The notes below the pieces were generated by a model. It made no database searches, had not been told where the DNA came from, and was given only the letters and a program-made list of their open reading frames with translations. The position numbers and the translations under genes are program-made. A DNA stretch of 64,000 nt from Oscillospiraceae bacterium (GTDB lineage: Bacteria; Bacillota; Clostridia; Oscillospirales; Oscillospiraceae), in contig SVKO01000006.1 in assembly GCA_015068455.1 (NCBI GenBank), positions 1 to 64,000 on the forward strand. The letters run 5' to 3'. Within the stretch, counting starts at the first letter, position 1; every line of letters begins with the position of its first letter. This document shows, one piece after another, positions 42,541 to 51,737 of this stretch.

Positions 42541-43170
42541 TTATTTTACGGGAAAAATGTCGCTGACGTCTTCCAGAACCCGGGCGCTGAGCACAGAGAC
42601 CTCGTAGGCGGTGCGTTTTTCAGAAATTCCCTGGATGAGTTTGGTGTATTCGCGGCTTTGCAGGCGGCCAAGCAGATCCAGCTGATCTCCGCTGCGTATG
42701 TCGGCGATCATTCGGGCTGTCCGCCCCCAGGCGATGACGGGCAGATAGTCGCTGCGCCTGTTTTGCCGCGGCACACAGAGCATCAGGTCGCAGATCTCCC
42801 GCCCCAGGGGTGTACGGCGAAGCACCGGCGGCCGGCAGACGGTTCCGTTCAGGGAGACGTCGTTGAGCGCTTCGCCCTCGCGATTCTCCAGAAAATCGGC
42901 GAACACAAAAATCCGCAGCCGGCGGCCATCCGCCGTGCGCTCGTTGTAGGAGCGGACCTGGCCCCGGACGAAGATCCTGTCGCCGCGTTCCAGTTCGACT
43001 GAAAACAGCGTCCGTTCCGGCACCACCACCCGCAGGACGTCCGCATAGCCGGACAGGCGTTCCACCCGGAGATAAAAATGATAAAAAATCTGGCCGTGGT
43101 TTTCGTGCGACGGCTCCGGCAGCGTGACGAAACTGCCGCACAGCTCGGCGCGGTTGGCTGTGTTTTCCAT
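42541..43170 (-). CDS. Single-stranded DNA-binding-like protein with two OB folds
   Basis: A 209-aa protein starting at the ATG preceded by GAGGTGGG. Two SSB-like OB folds follow each other: residues about 3-100 (NRAELCGSFVTLPEPS, IFYHFYLRVERLSGYAD, DRIFVRGQVRSY) and about 105-185 (NDVSLNGTVCRPPVLR, GREICDLMLCVPRQ, YLPVIAWGRTA). Classic SSB has one fold and an acidic tail tip; neither is the case here. Tandem-OB variants are seen in Clostridia, but their role is unknown. Confidence 0.75.
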   Translation of the reverse strand: MENTANRAELCGSFVTLPEPSHENHGQIFYHFYLRVERLSGYADVLRVVVPERTLFSVELERGDRIFVRGQVRSYNERTADGRRLRIFVFADFLENREGEALNDVSLNGTVCRPPVLRRTPLGREICDLMLCVPRQNRRSDYLPVIAWGRTARMIADIRSGDQLDLLGRLQSREYTKLIQGISEKRTAYEVSVLSARVLEDVSDIFPVK

Positions 43171-43330
43171 TGTCCCACCTCGTTGTGTTTTCTTGGAAGA
43201 ATATATTCCTCCGGTGCGGCGCTTATGTCCGGAGGTTCCGGGCAGAAGGGAAATAAAAGTTGACGAAACGGGGCAAACGCAATATGATAAGGAAAACAAA
43301 CCCGCAGTCTATTGACAGGAAGTGAACCAA

Positions 43331-45001
43331 ATGGACGAACTGGAAAGAATCGAACAGACCCTCCGAAGTGAAACGCAGATCCCGGCGCCCGAGCCGGCGC
43401 AGGAAGCGTTCGGCCAGATTGACGCCGGCCCGGAATCGGAGGAGATGATCCCCGCAGAACCGGAGGCGATCCCCGCAGAACCGGCCCAAAGCGCCCCTGC
43501 GCAGGCGCCGCTGCCGGAGGAAGTCCGGGGGGAGACCGCCTGGCCCGGGGAACAGGGCGTCGCCGAGGCCGCGCCCGAGACCTTCGGACAGAGCGTGGCG
43601 CGGGAGGAGCATGTGACCTATGCCGTGCCTGTGAAGCCCCCGGTCCGGGCCAAGGAAAAAAAGAAAAAAGCGAGGCGGGGCGTCGGCGCCTTCGTCACGG
43701 TGCTTCTGTGCCTGCTCAGCGCCCTGTTGGGCGGTCTGCTGGGCGGCCATCTTGTGAAGCGTGCCATCCCGGAGCCGCAAACGGCGCAGGCGCATACGGA
43801 TCCCACGCTGGAATCCCGGATCGCCGCGCTGGAGGAGGCGGCACAGAAGGCGCCCCAGCAGCAGGCATACGACGCCAAGGAAAATGTCACCACCACTCAG
43901 GTCTATCAGGACAATGTGGCGTCCGTGGTGGGCATCATGAACGACATGACCACCACCAACGTCTTCGGTCAGAGCACCTCCATCGCCAGCTCCGGCAGCG
44001 GCTTTGTGATCCGCGAGGACGGCTATGTGGTCACGAATTATCACGTCATCGAAAACAATCAGAGCCTGCGGGTTTCCCTGTACAACGGGCAGGAGTACCA
44101 GGCGACGGTGGTCGGGTATGATTCCGACTACGATGTGGCGGTGCTGAAGATCGACGCCGAGAAGCTCGATCCCGTCACCGTGGGCGACAGCGACCTCTTG
44201 CGGGTGGGCGACCAGGTGGCGGCCATCGGCAATCCCCTGGGTGAGCTGACCCTGAGCATGACCGTGGGCTATATCAGCGCCCGGGACCGGGAGATCAACA
44301 CCGACGGCCGGCCCATCAACATGCTGCAGACCGACGTGGCCATCAACTCCGGCAATTCCGGCGGGCCCCTGTTCGATATGAAGGGCAACGTCATCGGCAT
44401 CACCACGGCCAAGTATTCCGGTTCCACCAGCTCCGGCGCCTCCATCGAGGGCATCGGCTTCGCCCTGCCCATCAATGACGTCATGGGCATCGTCAATGAT
44501 CTGCTGGAGCTGGGCTACGTCTCCGGCCGGGCCTATCTCGGCGTGACCACCATGGAGATGGACACCCAGACGGCGCAGATGTATTCGCTGCCCATCGGCG
44601 TGTATATCAGTTCCGTGACCAAGGGCAGCTGCGCCGAGAAGGCGGGGATGCAGAAGGGCGACATCGTGCTGAAGCTGGGCGATCAGGAGACAGCCTCCTA
44701 CAGCGCCCTCAAGCGCGCTCTGCGTGCCCACAGCCCCGGGGACGCCACCACCATCACGGTCTACCGTGCAGGTGCGGAGCTGACCCTTGACATCATCCTT
44801 GACGAGCGGCCCAGCGACGAGGAGATCGCCAACGCCGAGCAGGCCGGACAGGACGAACCGCAGCCGGAGACCCCCGGGGAGGACGCTGACGACCGCTCCG
44901 AACAGACGCCGGATCAGGTGCCGGAGCAGCAGCCAAACGGCGGATTTCCATTCCCGGATGGAGATTTTGAAAATTGGTTCCGTTATTTCTTTGGCGGATA
45001 G
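43331..45001 (+). CDS. HtrA/DegP-like membrane serine protease
   Basis: A 556-aa protease. ATG 43331 is preferred over GTG 43322 because of AGGA upstream. An N-terminal Pro/Glu-rich cytoplasmic region, one TM helix (about 118-140, FVTVLLCLLSALLGGLLGG), then a trypsin-like domain with the triad His (NYHVIENN), Asp (DYDVAVLK) and Ser (NSGNSGGPL), and one PDZ domain (YLGVTTMEMDTQTA). It degrades or remodels misfolded envelope proteins. The C-terminus is acidic and Pro/Gln-rich. Confidence 0.93.
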   Translation: MDELERIEQTLRSETQIPAPEPAQEAFGQIDAGPESEEMIPAEPEAIPAEPAQSAPAQAPLPEEVRGETAWPGEQGVAEAAPETFGQSVAREEHVTYAVPVKPPVRAKEKKKKARRGVGAFVTVLLCLLSALLGGLLGGHLVKRAIPEPQTAQAHTDPTLESRIAALEEAAQKAPQQQAYDAKENVTTTQVYQDNVASVVGIMNDMTTTNVFGQSTSIASSGSGFVIREDGYVVTNYHVIENNQSLRVSLYNGQEYQATVVGYDSDYDVAVLKIDAEKLDPVTVGDSDLLRVGDQVAAIGNPLGELTLSMTVGYISARDREINTDGRPINMLQTDVAINSGNSGGPLFDMKGNVIGITTAKYSGSTSSGASIEGIGFALPINDVMGIVNDLLELGYVSGRAYLGVTTMEMDTQTAQMYSLPIGVYISSVTKGSCAEKAGMQKGDIVLKLGDQETASYSALKRALRAHSPGDATTITVYRAGAELTLDIILDERPSDEEIANAEQAGQDEPQPETPGEDADDRSEQTPDQVPEQQPNGGFPFPDGDFENWFRYFFGG

Positions 45002-45136
45002 TACAAAAAATCAGAAAAATATTTTCGATTTGGGGCTAATTCGCCCAAATGAAATCACACGTTTCAGAAAACAGTTGACTTTTGAATCAGATTTGCTATG
45101 ATAAATCCACGAAGCCGACTACAAGGAGGAATCTCT

Positions 45137-45397
45137 ATGTATACCATGCAGACAATTGTGAAGTGTGAATCCGGCTTGCACAACAAGCAGGCTACATACT
45201 TTATCCAGAAGGCCAACGAGTTCCGTTCCAGCATCTGGATTGAGGTGGAGGATCGCCGCATCAATGCAAAGAGCCTGCTGGGCGTACTTTCCATGGGCGT
45301 CACCACCGGGACCAACGTGACGCTGGTTGCCGACGGCGCGGACGAAGAAGCCGCCGTCAGCGCACTGAGCGAGATGCTGGTAAAGGATATTTTCTGA
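45137..45397 (+). CDS. HPr-family phosphocarrier-like protein
   Basis: An 86-aa HPr fold protein with AAGGAGG upstream of the ATG. The active-site loop reads GLHNKQA where typical HPr has GLHARPA: His-15 is kept, but Arg-17 is Lys and Pro-18 is Gln. The Ser-46 region (KSLLGVLSMGV) is conserved, so regulatory phosphorylation by HPr kinase is possible. It may be a catabolite-repression (Crh-like) or modified HPr protein. No PTS genes are adjacent. Confidence 0.85.
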   Translation: MYTMQTIVKCESGLHNKQATYFIQKANEFRSSIWIEVEDRRINAKSLLGVLSMGVTTGTNVTLVADGADEEAAVSALSEMLVKDIF

Positions 45398-45415
45398 TCG
45401 GTACATGGGACCCTT

Positions 45416-45462
45416 CGCCTCAAACGCAGCCGAACGAGGCCGCGTTTGAGGCGTTTCTTTTT
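45416..45462 (+). terminator. Terminator after the HPr-like gene
   Basis: A 12-bp stem (CGCCTCAAACGC / GCGTTTGAGGCG) followed by a T-run. Confidence 0.88.
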
Positions 45463-45476
45463 TAGGAGGGCAATCA

Positions 45477-47306
45477 ATGACCTTTGAAGAACTCCGGCAG
45501 AAGGCCAGATCCCTGCCGCTCGAGCCGGGCGTCTATCTTATGCATGACGCCGCAGGCGAAGTCATTTACGTCGGCAAGGCAAAGAAGCTGCGCAATCGCG
45601 TCAGTCAGTATTTCCAGGACACCGCCTCCCACACGCCCAAGACCCGGATGATGGTCTCCCGGATCGCTGATTTCGACGTGATCGTGGCTGCTTCCGAGTT
45701 TGAAGCGCTGGTGCTGGAATGCAGCCTCATCAAGCGGCATCAGCCGAAATATAATATCCTGCTCAAGGACGACAAGGGCTATCCCTTTGTGCGGATCGAT
45801 CTGCGCGAGCCATACCCGTCCATGCGCATGGAGAACCGGGCTTTGGAGGACGGCGCGTCCTACTTTGGACCCTTCGGCGCCCGTAATACCACACAGTATT
45901 TGCTGGATACCCTCCGGCTGACCTACAAACTGCCGGGCTGCGGGAAAAAGTTTCCCAGAGACATCGGCAAGGAGCGGCCGTGTCTCAATTTCCAGATGGG
46001 CAACTGCAGCGGATGGTGCCGCCCCGAATGCACCCAGGCGCAGTATGCCGGCGTGATGGATCAGGCGCTGCGGGTGCTGCGGGGCGACAACCGGGAACTG
46101 GTCCGGCTCCTGCGCGAGCAGATGAACGCCGCCGCAGAGGCCATGGAATTTGAGCGGGCCGCCCAGCTGCGCGACCGGCTTCGCGCCATCGAGGCGCTGG
46201 GTCAGAAGCAGCTTGTGACGGCCCGTTCCGTGGCCGACACGGATGCGGTGGGCTATTTCCAGAGCGGCAGCCGCGCCTGCTTTGCGGTGCTGCACTATGT
46301 CGGCGGAAATCTGATCGATAAGGATTATGAGATCGTGGAGCCCTCGGAGAGCGAATCCGAGGCCTTTTCCGCCCTGGTCAAGCAGTATTATCTCACCCGC
46401 CGCTTCGCGCCGAAGACGGTGCTTCTGCCCATGGCGATGGAGGACGGCGCGCTGTTCTCGCAGCTTCTGCAGAAGGAGCTGGGGCGCAAAGTGCAGCTCC
46501 ATGTGCCCCAGCGGGGCGACAACGTCCGGCTGGTGGAGCTGGCCATGAAAAACGCCAGGGAGGAGGCGCAGCGTCTGGCTTCCCGCGAGGAAAAGCAGCT
46601 TGGCAGACTGTGCCTCCTGCAGGATATGACCGGCCTGGAGGCCCTGCCCCGGCGGCTGGAGTCCTATGATATTTCCAATATCGCAGGCACCGACATGGTG
46701 GCTTCGATGGTGGTATTCAAGGACGGGAAGCCGTTCAAAAGCGGGTACCGGCATTTCAAGCTGGAAAACATGGACGGCCAGGACGACTACGGCGCCATGC
46801 GCCAGGTGCTGCGCCGCCGGTTCACCCATTATCAGGCAGGGGACAGGGGCTTCGCGGAACGGCCGGACGCCCTGCTCATCGACGGCGGCGTGAATCACGC
46901 CGAGAGCGTCCGCCAGGAGCTGTGCGGGATGGGGATCGACATTCCCATTTTCGGCATGGTAAAGGACGGCCGCCACCGGACCCGTGCCCTGGTGACCCCG
47001 GACGGACGGGAGATCGGCATTTCCGGTGAGCAGGCGGTGTTCTCCCTGATCGGACAGATCCAGGAGGAGACCCACCGCTTTGCCATCACCTATCACAAAA
47101 AGCTGCGCTCGAAGCGCATGAAGCGCTCGGCGCTCGACGACATCCCCGGCATCGGACCGAAGCGTGTACAGACCCTTCTGAAGCATTTCCGATCCGTGGA
47201 GCGGATCGGCGCCGCGTCGGAGGAGGAACTCCGGCAGGTGCTTCCCAGGGATGCTGCGAAGAGCGTCCATGACTATTTTCAAAAGAAACGGGAGGAAAAA
47301 GAATGA
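45477..47306 (+). CDS. uvrC: Excinuclease ABC subunit C
   Basis: A 609-aa nucleotide excision repair nuclease of normal length. An N-terminal GIY-YIG domain (residues about 14-92, GVYLMHDAAGEVIYVGKAK), a UVR motif (about 205-235), the C-terminal RNase H-like nuclease (YDISNIAGTDMVASMVVF, then LIDGGVNHAESV), and a helix-hairpin-helix (LDDIPGIGPKRVQTLL) are all present. It makes both incisions around lesions. It overlaps rsmD by 4 bp. Confidence 0.97.
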   Translation: MTFEELRQKARSLPLEPGVYLMHDAAGEVIYVGKAKKLRNRVSQYFQDTASHTPKTRMMVSRIADFDVIVAASEFEALVLECSLIKRHQPKYNILLKDDKGYPFVRIDLREPYPSMRMENRALEDGASYFGPFGARNTTQYLLDTLRLTYKLPGCGKKFPRDIGKERPCLNFQMGNCSGWCRPECTQAQYAGVMDQALRVLRGDNRELVRLLREQMNAAAEAMEFERAAQLRDRLRAIEALGQKQLVTARSVADTDAVGYFQSGSRACFAVLHYVGGNLIDKDYEIVEPSESESEAFSALVKQYYLTRRFAPKTVLLPMAMEDGALFSQLLQKELGRKVQLHVPQRGDNVRLVELAMKNAREEAQRLASREEKQLGRLCLLQDMTGLEALPRRLESYDISNIAGTDMVASMVVFKDGKPFKSGYRHFKLENMDGQDDYGAMRQVLRRRFTHYQAGDRGFAERPDALLIDGGVNHAESVRQELCGMGIDIPIFGMVKDGRHRTRALVTPDGREIGISGEQAVFSLIGQIQEETHRFAITYHKKLRSKRMKRSALDDIPGIGPKRVQTLLKHFRSVERIGAASEEELRQVLPRDAAKSVHDYFQKKREEKE

Positions 47307-47854
47307 GAGTCATCGCTGGCAGTGCCGGAGGGATCCGGCTGTCCACGCCGGAGGGGATGAAGACCCGTCCCACGATCGAACGCGTCAAAGAGGCGATCTT
47401 TTCCTCCGTGCATTTTCGGCTGCCCGGGATGCGGGTGCTGGATCTGTTCGCCGGCACGGGACAGATGGGCATTGAAGCCCTGAGCCGGGGCGCCGCCGCC
47501 TGTGACTTTGTCGATTTCCGCGCCGAGGCGGCGGATCTTGTGCGGGAGAATCTGCGCAGAACGGGGCTGCAGGATCGTGCGCAGGTTTTCTGCACGGACT
47601 ACGCGTCCTTCCTGCGCTCGTGCAGCGGGCCGTATGATCTCATCCTGCTTGATCCGCCCTACGCAGAAAATTTTTTGGAAAACGCCCTGAAAACCATATC
47701 AGAAATTGACATTTTAGCGAATGATGGTATAATAATCACGGAACGGTCTGCAGAGAAACCTCTGACGGGCGACTATGCGGGCCTGATCCGACAAAAAGAC
47801 CGCCGCTACGGCACCGTATGCATCACCGCATTCGAAAAACACAGCGTTACGTGA
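47303..47854 (+). CDS. rsmD: 16S rRNA (guanine-966-N2)-methyltransferase
   Basis: A 183-aa SAM-dependent methyltransferase. Motif I is DLFAGTGQMGIEALSRGA and motif IV LILLDPPYAEN. The start MRVIAGSAGGIRL and the GMKTRPT segment are typical of RsmD. It modifies G966 of the small-subunit rRNA. It is placed between uvrC and coaD, the common Clostridial order. Confidence 0.93.
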   Translation: MRVIAGSAGGIRLSTPEGMKTRPTIERVKEAIFSSVHFRLPGMRVLDLFAGTGQMGIEALSRGAAACDFVDFRAEAADLVRENLRRTGLQDRAQVFCTDYASFLRSCSGPYDLILLDPPYAENFLENALKTISEIDILANDGIIITERSAEKPLTGDYAGLIRQKDRRYGTVCITAFEKHSVT

Positions 47855-47861
47855 GGCTATT

Positions 47862-48359
47862 ATGACCATTGCCATTTATCCCGGCAGCTTCGATCCCGTG
47901 ACCAAGGGCCACCTGAACATCATCGAGCGCGCCTCCAAGATCTTTGATAAGCTGATCGTCTGTGTGATGGTCAACGGAACAAAGCGGCCCACCTTTACCA
48001 GCGCCGAACGTGTGGATTTCCTGGAGCGGGTCACGAGCCACCTGGACAACGTGCAGATCGACGCATCCCCTGAGCTTCTGGCCGATTATGCCCGGCGTAT
48101 GGGCTCCAGCGTCATCATCAAGGGACTGCGCGCCGCCACCGACTTCGAAAACGAATTCCAGATGGCGCTGATCAACCGCAAGCTGAATCCCGGGCTCGAC
48201 ACCATGTTCCTCACAGCGGAGCATCAATACATGTTCATGAGCTCTTCGGTGATCCGTGAGCTCTCCAGATACGATGTTGACCTGAGCGATTTCCTTCCGG
48301 AGCAGATCATTCCGGACGTCAGAGAGAAAAACCACCTGATAGATGAAGGAGGAAAATGA
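47862..48359 (+). CDS. coaD: Phosphopantetheine adenylyltransferase
   Basis: A 165-aa nucleotidyltransferase of the coenzyme A pathway. It has the class motif YPGSFDPVTKGHLN (TxGH-type) near the N-terminus and the C-terminal SSSVIRELSRY motif. It converts 4'-phosphopantetheine and ATP to dephospho-CoA. It lies 7 bp after rsmD. Confidence 0.97.
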   Translation: MTIAIYPGSFDPVTKGHLNIIERASKIFDKLIVCVMVNGTKRPTFTSAERVDFLERVTSHLDNVQIDASPELLADYARRMGSSVIIKGLRAATDFENEFQMALINRKLNPGLDTMFLTAEHQYMFMSSSVIRELSRYDVDLSDFLPEQIIPDVREKNHLIDEGGK

Positions 48360-48360
48360 T

Positions 48361-48861
48361 ATGAATCAAAACGGGATTGAGGATCTGATCAGCATTTTAT
48401 ACGAAACCATCCAGGATGCCAGAGCGGTGCCCCTGTCCTCGGAGAAGTGCATCATTGAGCGCGAAAAGGTGCTCGATCTGCTCGACGAGATCTCCAACTC
48501 GCTGCCCGGCGAGCTGAAGCAGGCAAAGACCATCGTCGATTCCCGCAGCGAGGTCATTACCAACGCCCGCCGTGAGGCGGAGAATATCCGCAAGCAGGCG
48601 CAGCAGGAAGCCGAAAAGCTGGCCGCCCAGGAGGAAGTGTATAAGATCGCGCAGCAGCGTTCCGACGAGCTTATGCGCACCACCCATGCCAAGGTCCGTG
48701 AGCTCAAGCAGGTCACCAACACCTATGTGGACGACGCGCTGCGCCGTACCGAGGAAGCCATCAGCAGCGCCCTCGGCGAAATCCGCGATTCCCGGGTGAA
48801 GTTCCGCGGTCTGACGAATCCCCAGGCAAAGGCATCTTCCCCCATCATTGAGGACATCTGA
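48361..48861 (+). CDS. Coiled-coil protein of unknown function
   Basis: A 166-aa protein dominated by a long Glu/Lys/Arg-rich helix (about 40-135), of the kind often labelled ATPase subunit b-like in automatic annotation. It begins MNQNGIEDLISILYETIQDA and has no TM segment. AAGGAGG lies upstream; the gene follows coaD with 1 bp between. Its conserved place after coaD in Clostridia suggests a cytoskeletal or division-linked role like DivIVA proteins, but that is inference. Confidence 0.75.
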   Translation: MNQNGIEDLISILYETIQDARAVPLSSEKCIIEREKVLDLLDEISNSLPGELKQAKTIVDSRSEVITNARREAENIRKQAQQEAEKLAAQEEVYKIAQQRSDELMRTTHAKVRELKQVTNTYVDDALRRTEEAISSALGEIRDSRVKFRGLTNPQAKASSPIIEDI

Positions 48862-48873
48862 TCCAACCGAATA

Positions 48874-48907
48874 AACAGGTCAATTCGCGCAATTGGCCTG
48901 TTTTTTT
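48874..48907 (+). terminator. Terminator of the uvrC operon
   Basis: An AACAGGTCAATT / AATTGGCCTGTT stem followed by a T-run. Confidence 0.85.
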
Positions 48908-48939
48908 CATATCTGAAACATCCATTGGAGGAATTAAAT

Positions 48940-50652
48940 ATGAACATTCAGCAAGTTTTCGACACCTGGCGGGCTTTCCCCACCATGCCGGAGCTCCTGC
49001 GGGAGCAGATGGACGCCATGGCAGGCGATCCGGAGGCCATCCGCGGCGCCTTCGGCGGTGAGCTCCAGTTCGGCACCGCCGGTCTGCGCGGCGTCATGGG
49101 GCCGGGCCCGAACCGTCTGAACATCTATACCGTGCGCCGCGCCGCCCTGGGCATGGCCGCCTGGCTCAAGGGCACGGATCTGCCCCAGCGGTGCGCCATC
49201 GCCTATGACTCCCGCCATAATTCCCGCCTGTTCACCGAGGTCTGCGCCTGCGCCTTTGCCGAGAACGGCATTGAGACCTGGATTTACCACGAGCTGGCGC
49301 CCACGCCCATGCTTTCCTTTGCCGTGCGCAGCCTGAACTGCGGCTGCGGCATCGTGATCTCCGCGTCCCACAACTCCGGCGAATACAACGGCGTCAAGTG
49401 CTACGGCCCCGACGGCTGCCAGATGACCGATGAGCCGGCAAAGGTGGTCATGGGTAAGATCCAGTCCGTGCCGGCGCTGTCTGAGCCCGCAAGCAGCTTT
49501 GACGAGCTCCTGGTCTCCGGCGACGTGCGGCTCCTGCCCCACAGCGTCTGGGAGGACTATTACCGCGTCGTTTTGGCAGAGGGCCTGCGTCTTGCCGAGG
49601 TGCCGGACGCCGGGCTGAAGGTGGTTTATACGCCCCTGTGCGGCACCGGCAACAAGCCCGTGCGCGAGGTCCTCAGATGCATCGGCGTGGATGTGGCTGT
49701 GGTCGCCTGCCAGGAGCAGCCCGACGGCGATTTCAAAACCTGCGAATATCCCAACCCGGAGACCGACGAGGCCCTGCGCGAGAGCTATAAGCTGGCGGCG
49801 GAGGTGCCCTGCGATCTGATCCTCGGCACCGACCCGGACTGCGACCGCATTGCCGTGGCCGTGCCCGTGGACGGCGGCTTCCGCAAGCTCACGGGCAACG
49901 AGCTCGGCTGCCTGCTGATGGACTACATCCTGCGTACCCGCCGCGAATTCGGCGATCTGCCCGAGGGGGCCTTCTGCGTGCGCAGCATCGTCACCACCGC
50001 CCTGGCCGACCGCATCTGCGAAAAGTACGGCGTCGGGATCCGCACCGTGCTGACCGGGTTCAAGTGGATCGGCGGCGAGATCCTCAAGGAAGAGCAGCAG
50101 GGCAGGGAGGACCGCTTTGTATTCGGCTTTGAGGAAAGCTGCGGCTATCTCAAGGGCACCTACGCCCGGGACAAGGACGCCGTTGTGGCGGCCATGCTGA
50201 CCTGCGAGATGGCGGCCTGGTACAAGCGCCAGGGCAAGGATCTGGCCCGGGCCATGGATGAGATTTACGCAGAGTTCGGCTACACCCTGGCCAAGGTGCA
50301 GTCTGTGGAGCTCAAGGGTGTGGACGCCATGGAGAAGGCGGCCGCCCTGATGCAGAATTTGCGCGCAAATACCCCTAATTCCCTGGCCGGCTTCCCGGTG
50401 GATCAAGTGCTGGACTACCAGGCGGGCACAGTGCGTACTGCCTCTGACGGCGCCGTAAAGCCCCTGGGACTGCCGTCGTCCAACGTGATGGAGCTCAGCC
50501 TCAGCGGAGCGGGCCGCGTGATCGTGCGCCCCTCCGGCACAGAGCCCAAGGTCAAATTCTATTTCACAGCCGTCGCCCCGGAGCGGGAAAGCGCCGAGGC
50601 CCGGCTTGGCGAGCTCGCCGAAGAAATGAAGCAATTCGTCCCCGCGGACTGA
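48940..50652 (+). CDS. pgcA: Phosphohexomutase (phosphoglucomutase type)
   Basis: A 570-aa alpha-D-phosphohexomutase. The active-site Ser is in VISASHNSGEYNGVK, the metal site is GTDPDCDRIAV, the sugar loop is FGFEESCGYL and the phosphate loop is RPSGTEPKVKFY. It interconverts glucose-1-phosphate and glucose-6-phosphate and feeds glycan and cell-wall precursor synthesis. GGAGGA precedes the ATG. It has its own terminators on both sides. Confidence 0.92.
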   Translation: MNIQQVFDTWRAFPTMPELLREQMDAMAGDPEAIRGAFGGELQFGTAGLRGVMGPGPNRLNIYTVRRAALGMAAWLKGTDLPQRCAIAYDSRHNSRLFTEVCACAFAENGIETWIYHELAPTPMLSFAVRSLNCGCGIVISASHNSGEYNGVKCYGPDGCQMTDEPAKVVMGKIQSVPALSEPASSFDELLVSGDVRLLPHSVWEDYYRVVLAEGLRLAEVPDAGLKVVYTPLCGTGNKPVREVLRCIGVDVAVVACQEQPDGDFKTCEYPNPETDEALRESYKLAAEVPCDLILGTDPDCDRIAVAVPVDGGFRKLTGNELGCLLMDYILRTRREFGDLPEGAFCVRSIVTTALADRICEKYGVGIRTVLTGFKWIGGEILKEEQQGREDRFVFGFEESCGYLKGTYARDKDAVVAAMLTCEMAAWYKRQGKDLARAMDEIYAEFGYTLAKVQSVELKGVDAMEKAAALMQNLRANTPNSLAGFPVDQVLDYQAGTVRTASDGAVKPLGLPSSNVMELSLSGAGRVIVRPSGTEPKVKFYFTAVAPERESAEARLGELAEEMKQFVPAD

Positions 50653-50664
50653 TTTGATTCCGAA

Positions 50665-50713
50665 ACCCGCACAGCGCCCCAACTGCATGTTGCTCGTGCC
50701 TGTGCGGGTTTTT
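50665..50713 (+). terminator. pgcA terminator
   Basis: A 10-bp ACCCGCACAG / CTGTGCGGGT stem with a large loop, followed by TTTT. Confidence 0.75.
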
Positions 50714-50765
50714 ATATATTGCTGCGGGCCGTATGCGCATCCGATGCGAAATGCGATCCCAAAAA

Positions 50766-50845
50766 GCAAATAAAAACAGCTGCGGAAGAAAAAAGCAATA
50801 AAAAATGGTTGCAAACACAAAAAGCAACAAAAACAAGTTGCTTTT
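50766..50845 (+). repeat. AAAAGCAA direct repeats and palindrome upstream of satD
   Basis: Three copies of AAAAGCAA followed by y-AAAAA lie between 50760 and 50840. The last forms an inverted repeat with GTTGCTTTT at 50837-50845 (AAAAGCAAC / GTTGCTTTT), overlapping the -35 box. Confidence 0.6.
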
Positions 50846-50866
50846 TGAAACGACGTGTGGTATCAT
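50838..50866 (+). promoter_or_regulatory. Promoter of the satD operon
   Basis: TTGCTT (50838-50843), 17-bp spacer, TATCAT (50861-50866). Confidence 0.6.
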
Positions 50867-50885
50867 ACCCACAAGAGGTGATATC

Positions 50886-51737
50886 ATGAATCAATACACC
50901 GCATGGATGGTCGATCTCAAGGGATCGAGAGAATATGCCCTGTCTGATCGCAGCGATATTCAAAACCATATCACGGATGTTTGCGGCGCGCTCAACCGGA
51001 TCTTTGCGCCGTCGCTGCTGCATGAGGTGGCGTTCAGCGCGGGCGATGAGCTGCAGGGCCTGTTCCGCTCGCCTGCGGCGGCCTACTGCTGCGCCCGCCT
51101 GTTCCGCATGCTGCTGTGGCCGGCCCAGGTGCGTTCCGGCCTCGGCATGGGGAGCTGGGATATCCGGATGACAGACGCCGGGACCACCGCCCAGGACGGC
51201 CAGGCCTACCACCGCGCCCGCGCCGCAATTGCCCGGGCAGGGGAGCAGGATGAATGCCCGGCGCTGTTTCACTCCGACAGCGAGAACGACGTCTATATCA
51301 ATTTCGCCATGGATACGGCGATCCGCCTGTGCGAGCATATGACCGGCGGTCAGAATGAATTGATGCTGCTGACAGAGCTTGCCTATCCCGTTTGTGTGAC
51401 GGACGTCATGGATCTGGAGCGGCTTCCGGAGCTGGCGGAGGTACTGGCGCGCCGCAGCCGGTACGGCTATTATGCCCGCGGCCGCAAACGGAATCTGTTT
51501 GAGGCTTTTGTGAAGCCGCCCGGGATCGTGACGCCGGTTTATGCCGATGCGGACATGCCGGGGCTGTACATCGCCGCCGGAAAGCTGCGGGGGATGCCCA
51601 CGGCGCTGTCACAGCTGGCCGGAGTATCCCGGCAAAGCATGGAGAAAACGCTGAAAACTGCAAATATCTACAGCGCCCGCAACGCGGCGATCATTGCGCT
51701 TCGTCTGCTGCAGAAGGCGGAAAGGAGAGAAAAATGA
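50886..51737 (+). CDS. SatD-family protein
   Basis: A 283-aa protein. The start is ATG 50886 after AAGAGGTG. The N-terminal region matches the SatD family (MVDLKGSREYALSDRSDIQ, AFSAGDELQGLF). The C-terminus has an HTH-like segment (LSQLAGVSRQSMEKTLKTAN), so it may bind DNA, perhaps the repeats upstream. In streptococci SatD belongs to an acid-tolerance locus. It overlaps the DUF3307 gene by 4 bp, the usual partner. Confidence 0.85.
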   Translation: MNQYTAWMVDLKGSREYALSDRSDIQNHITDVCGALNRIFAPSLLHEVAFSAGDELQGLFRSPAAAYCCARLFRMLLWPAQVRSGLGMGSWDIRMTDAGTTAQDGQAYHRARAAIARAGEQDECPALFHSDSENDVYINFAMDTAIRLCEHMTGGQNELMLLTELAYPVCVTDVMDLERLPELAEVLARRSRYGYYARGRKRNLFEAFVKPPGIVTPVYADADMPGLYIAAGKLRGMPTALSQLAGVSRQSMEKTLKTANIYSARNAAIIALRLLQKAERREK

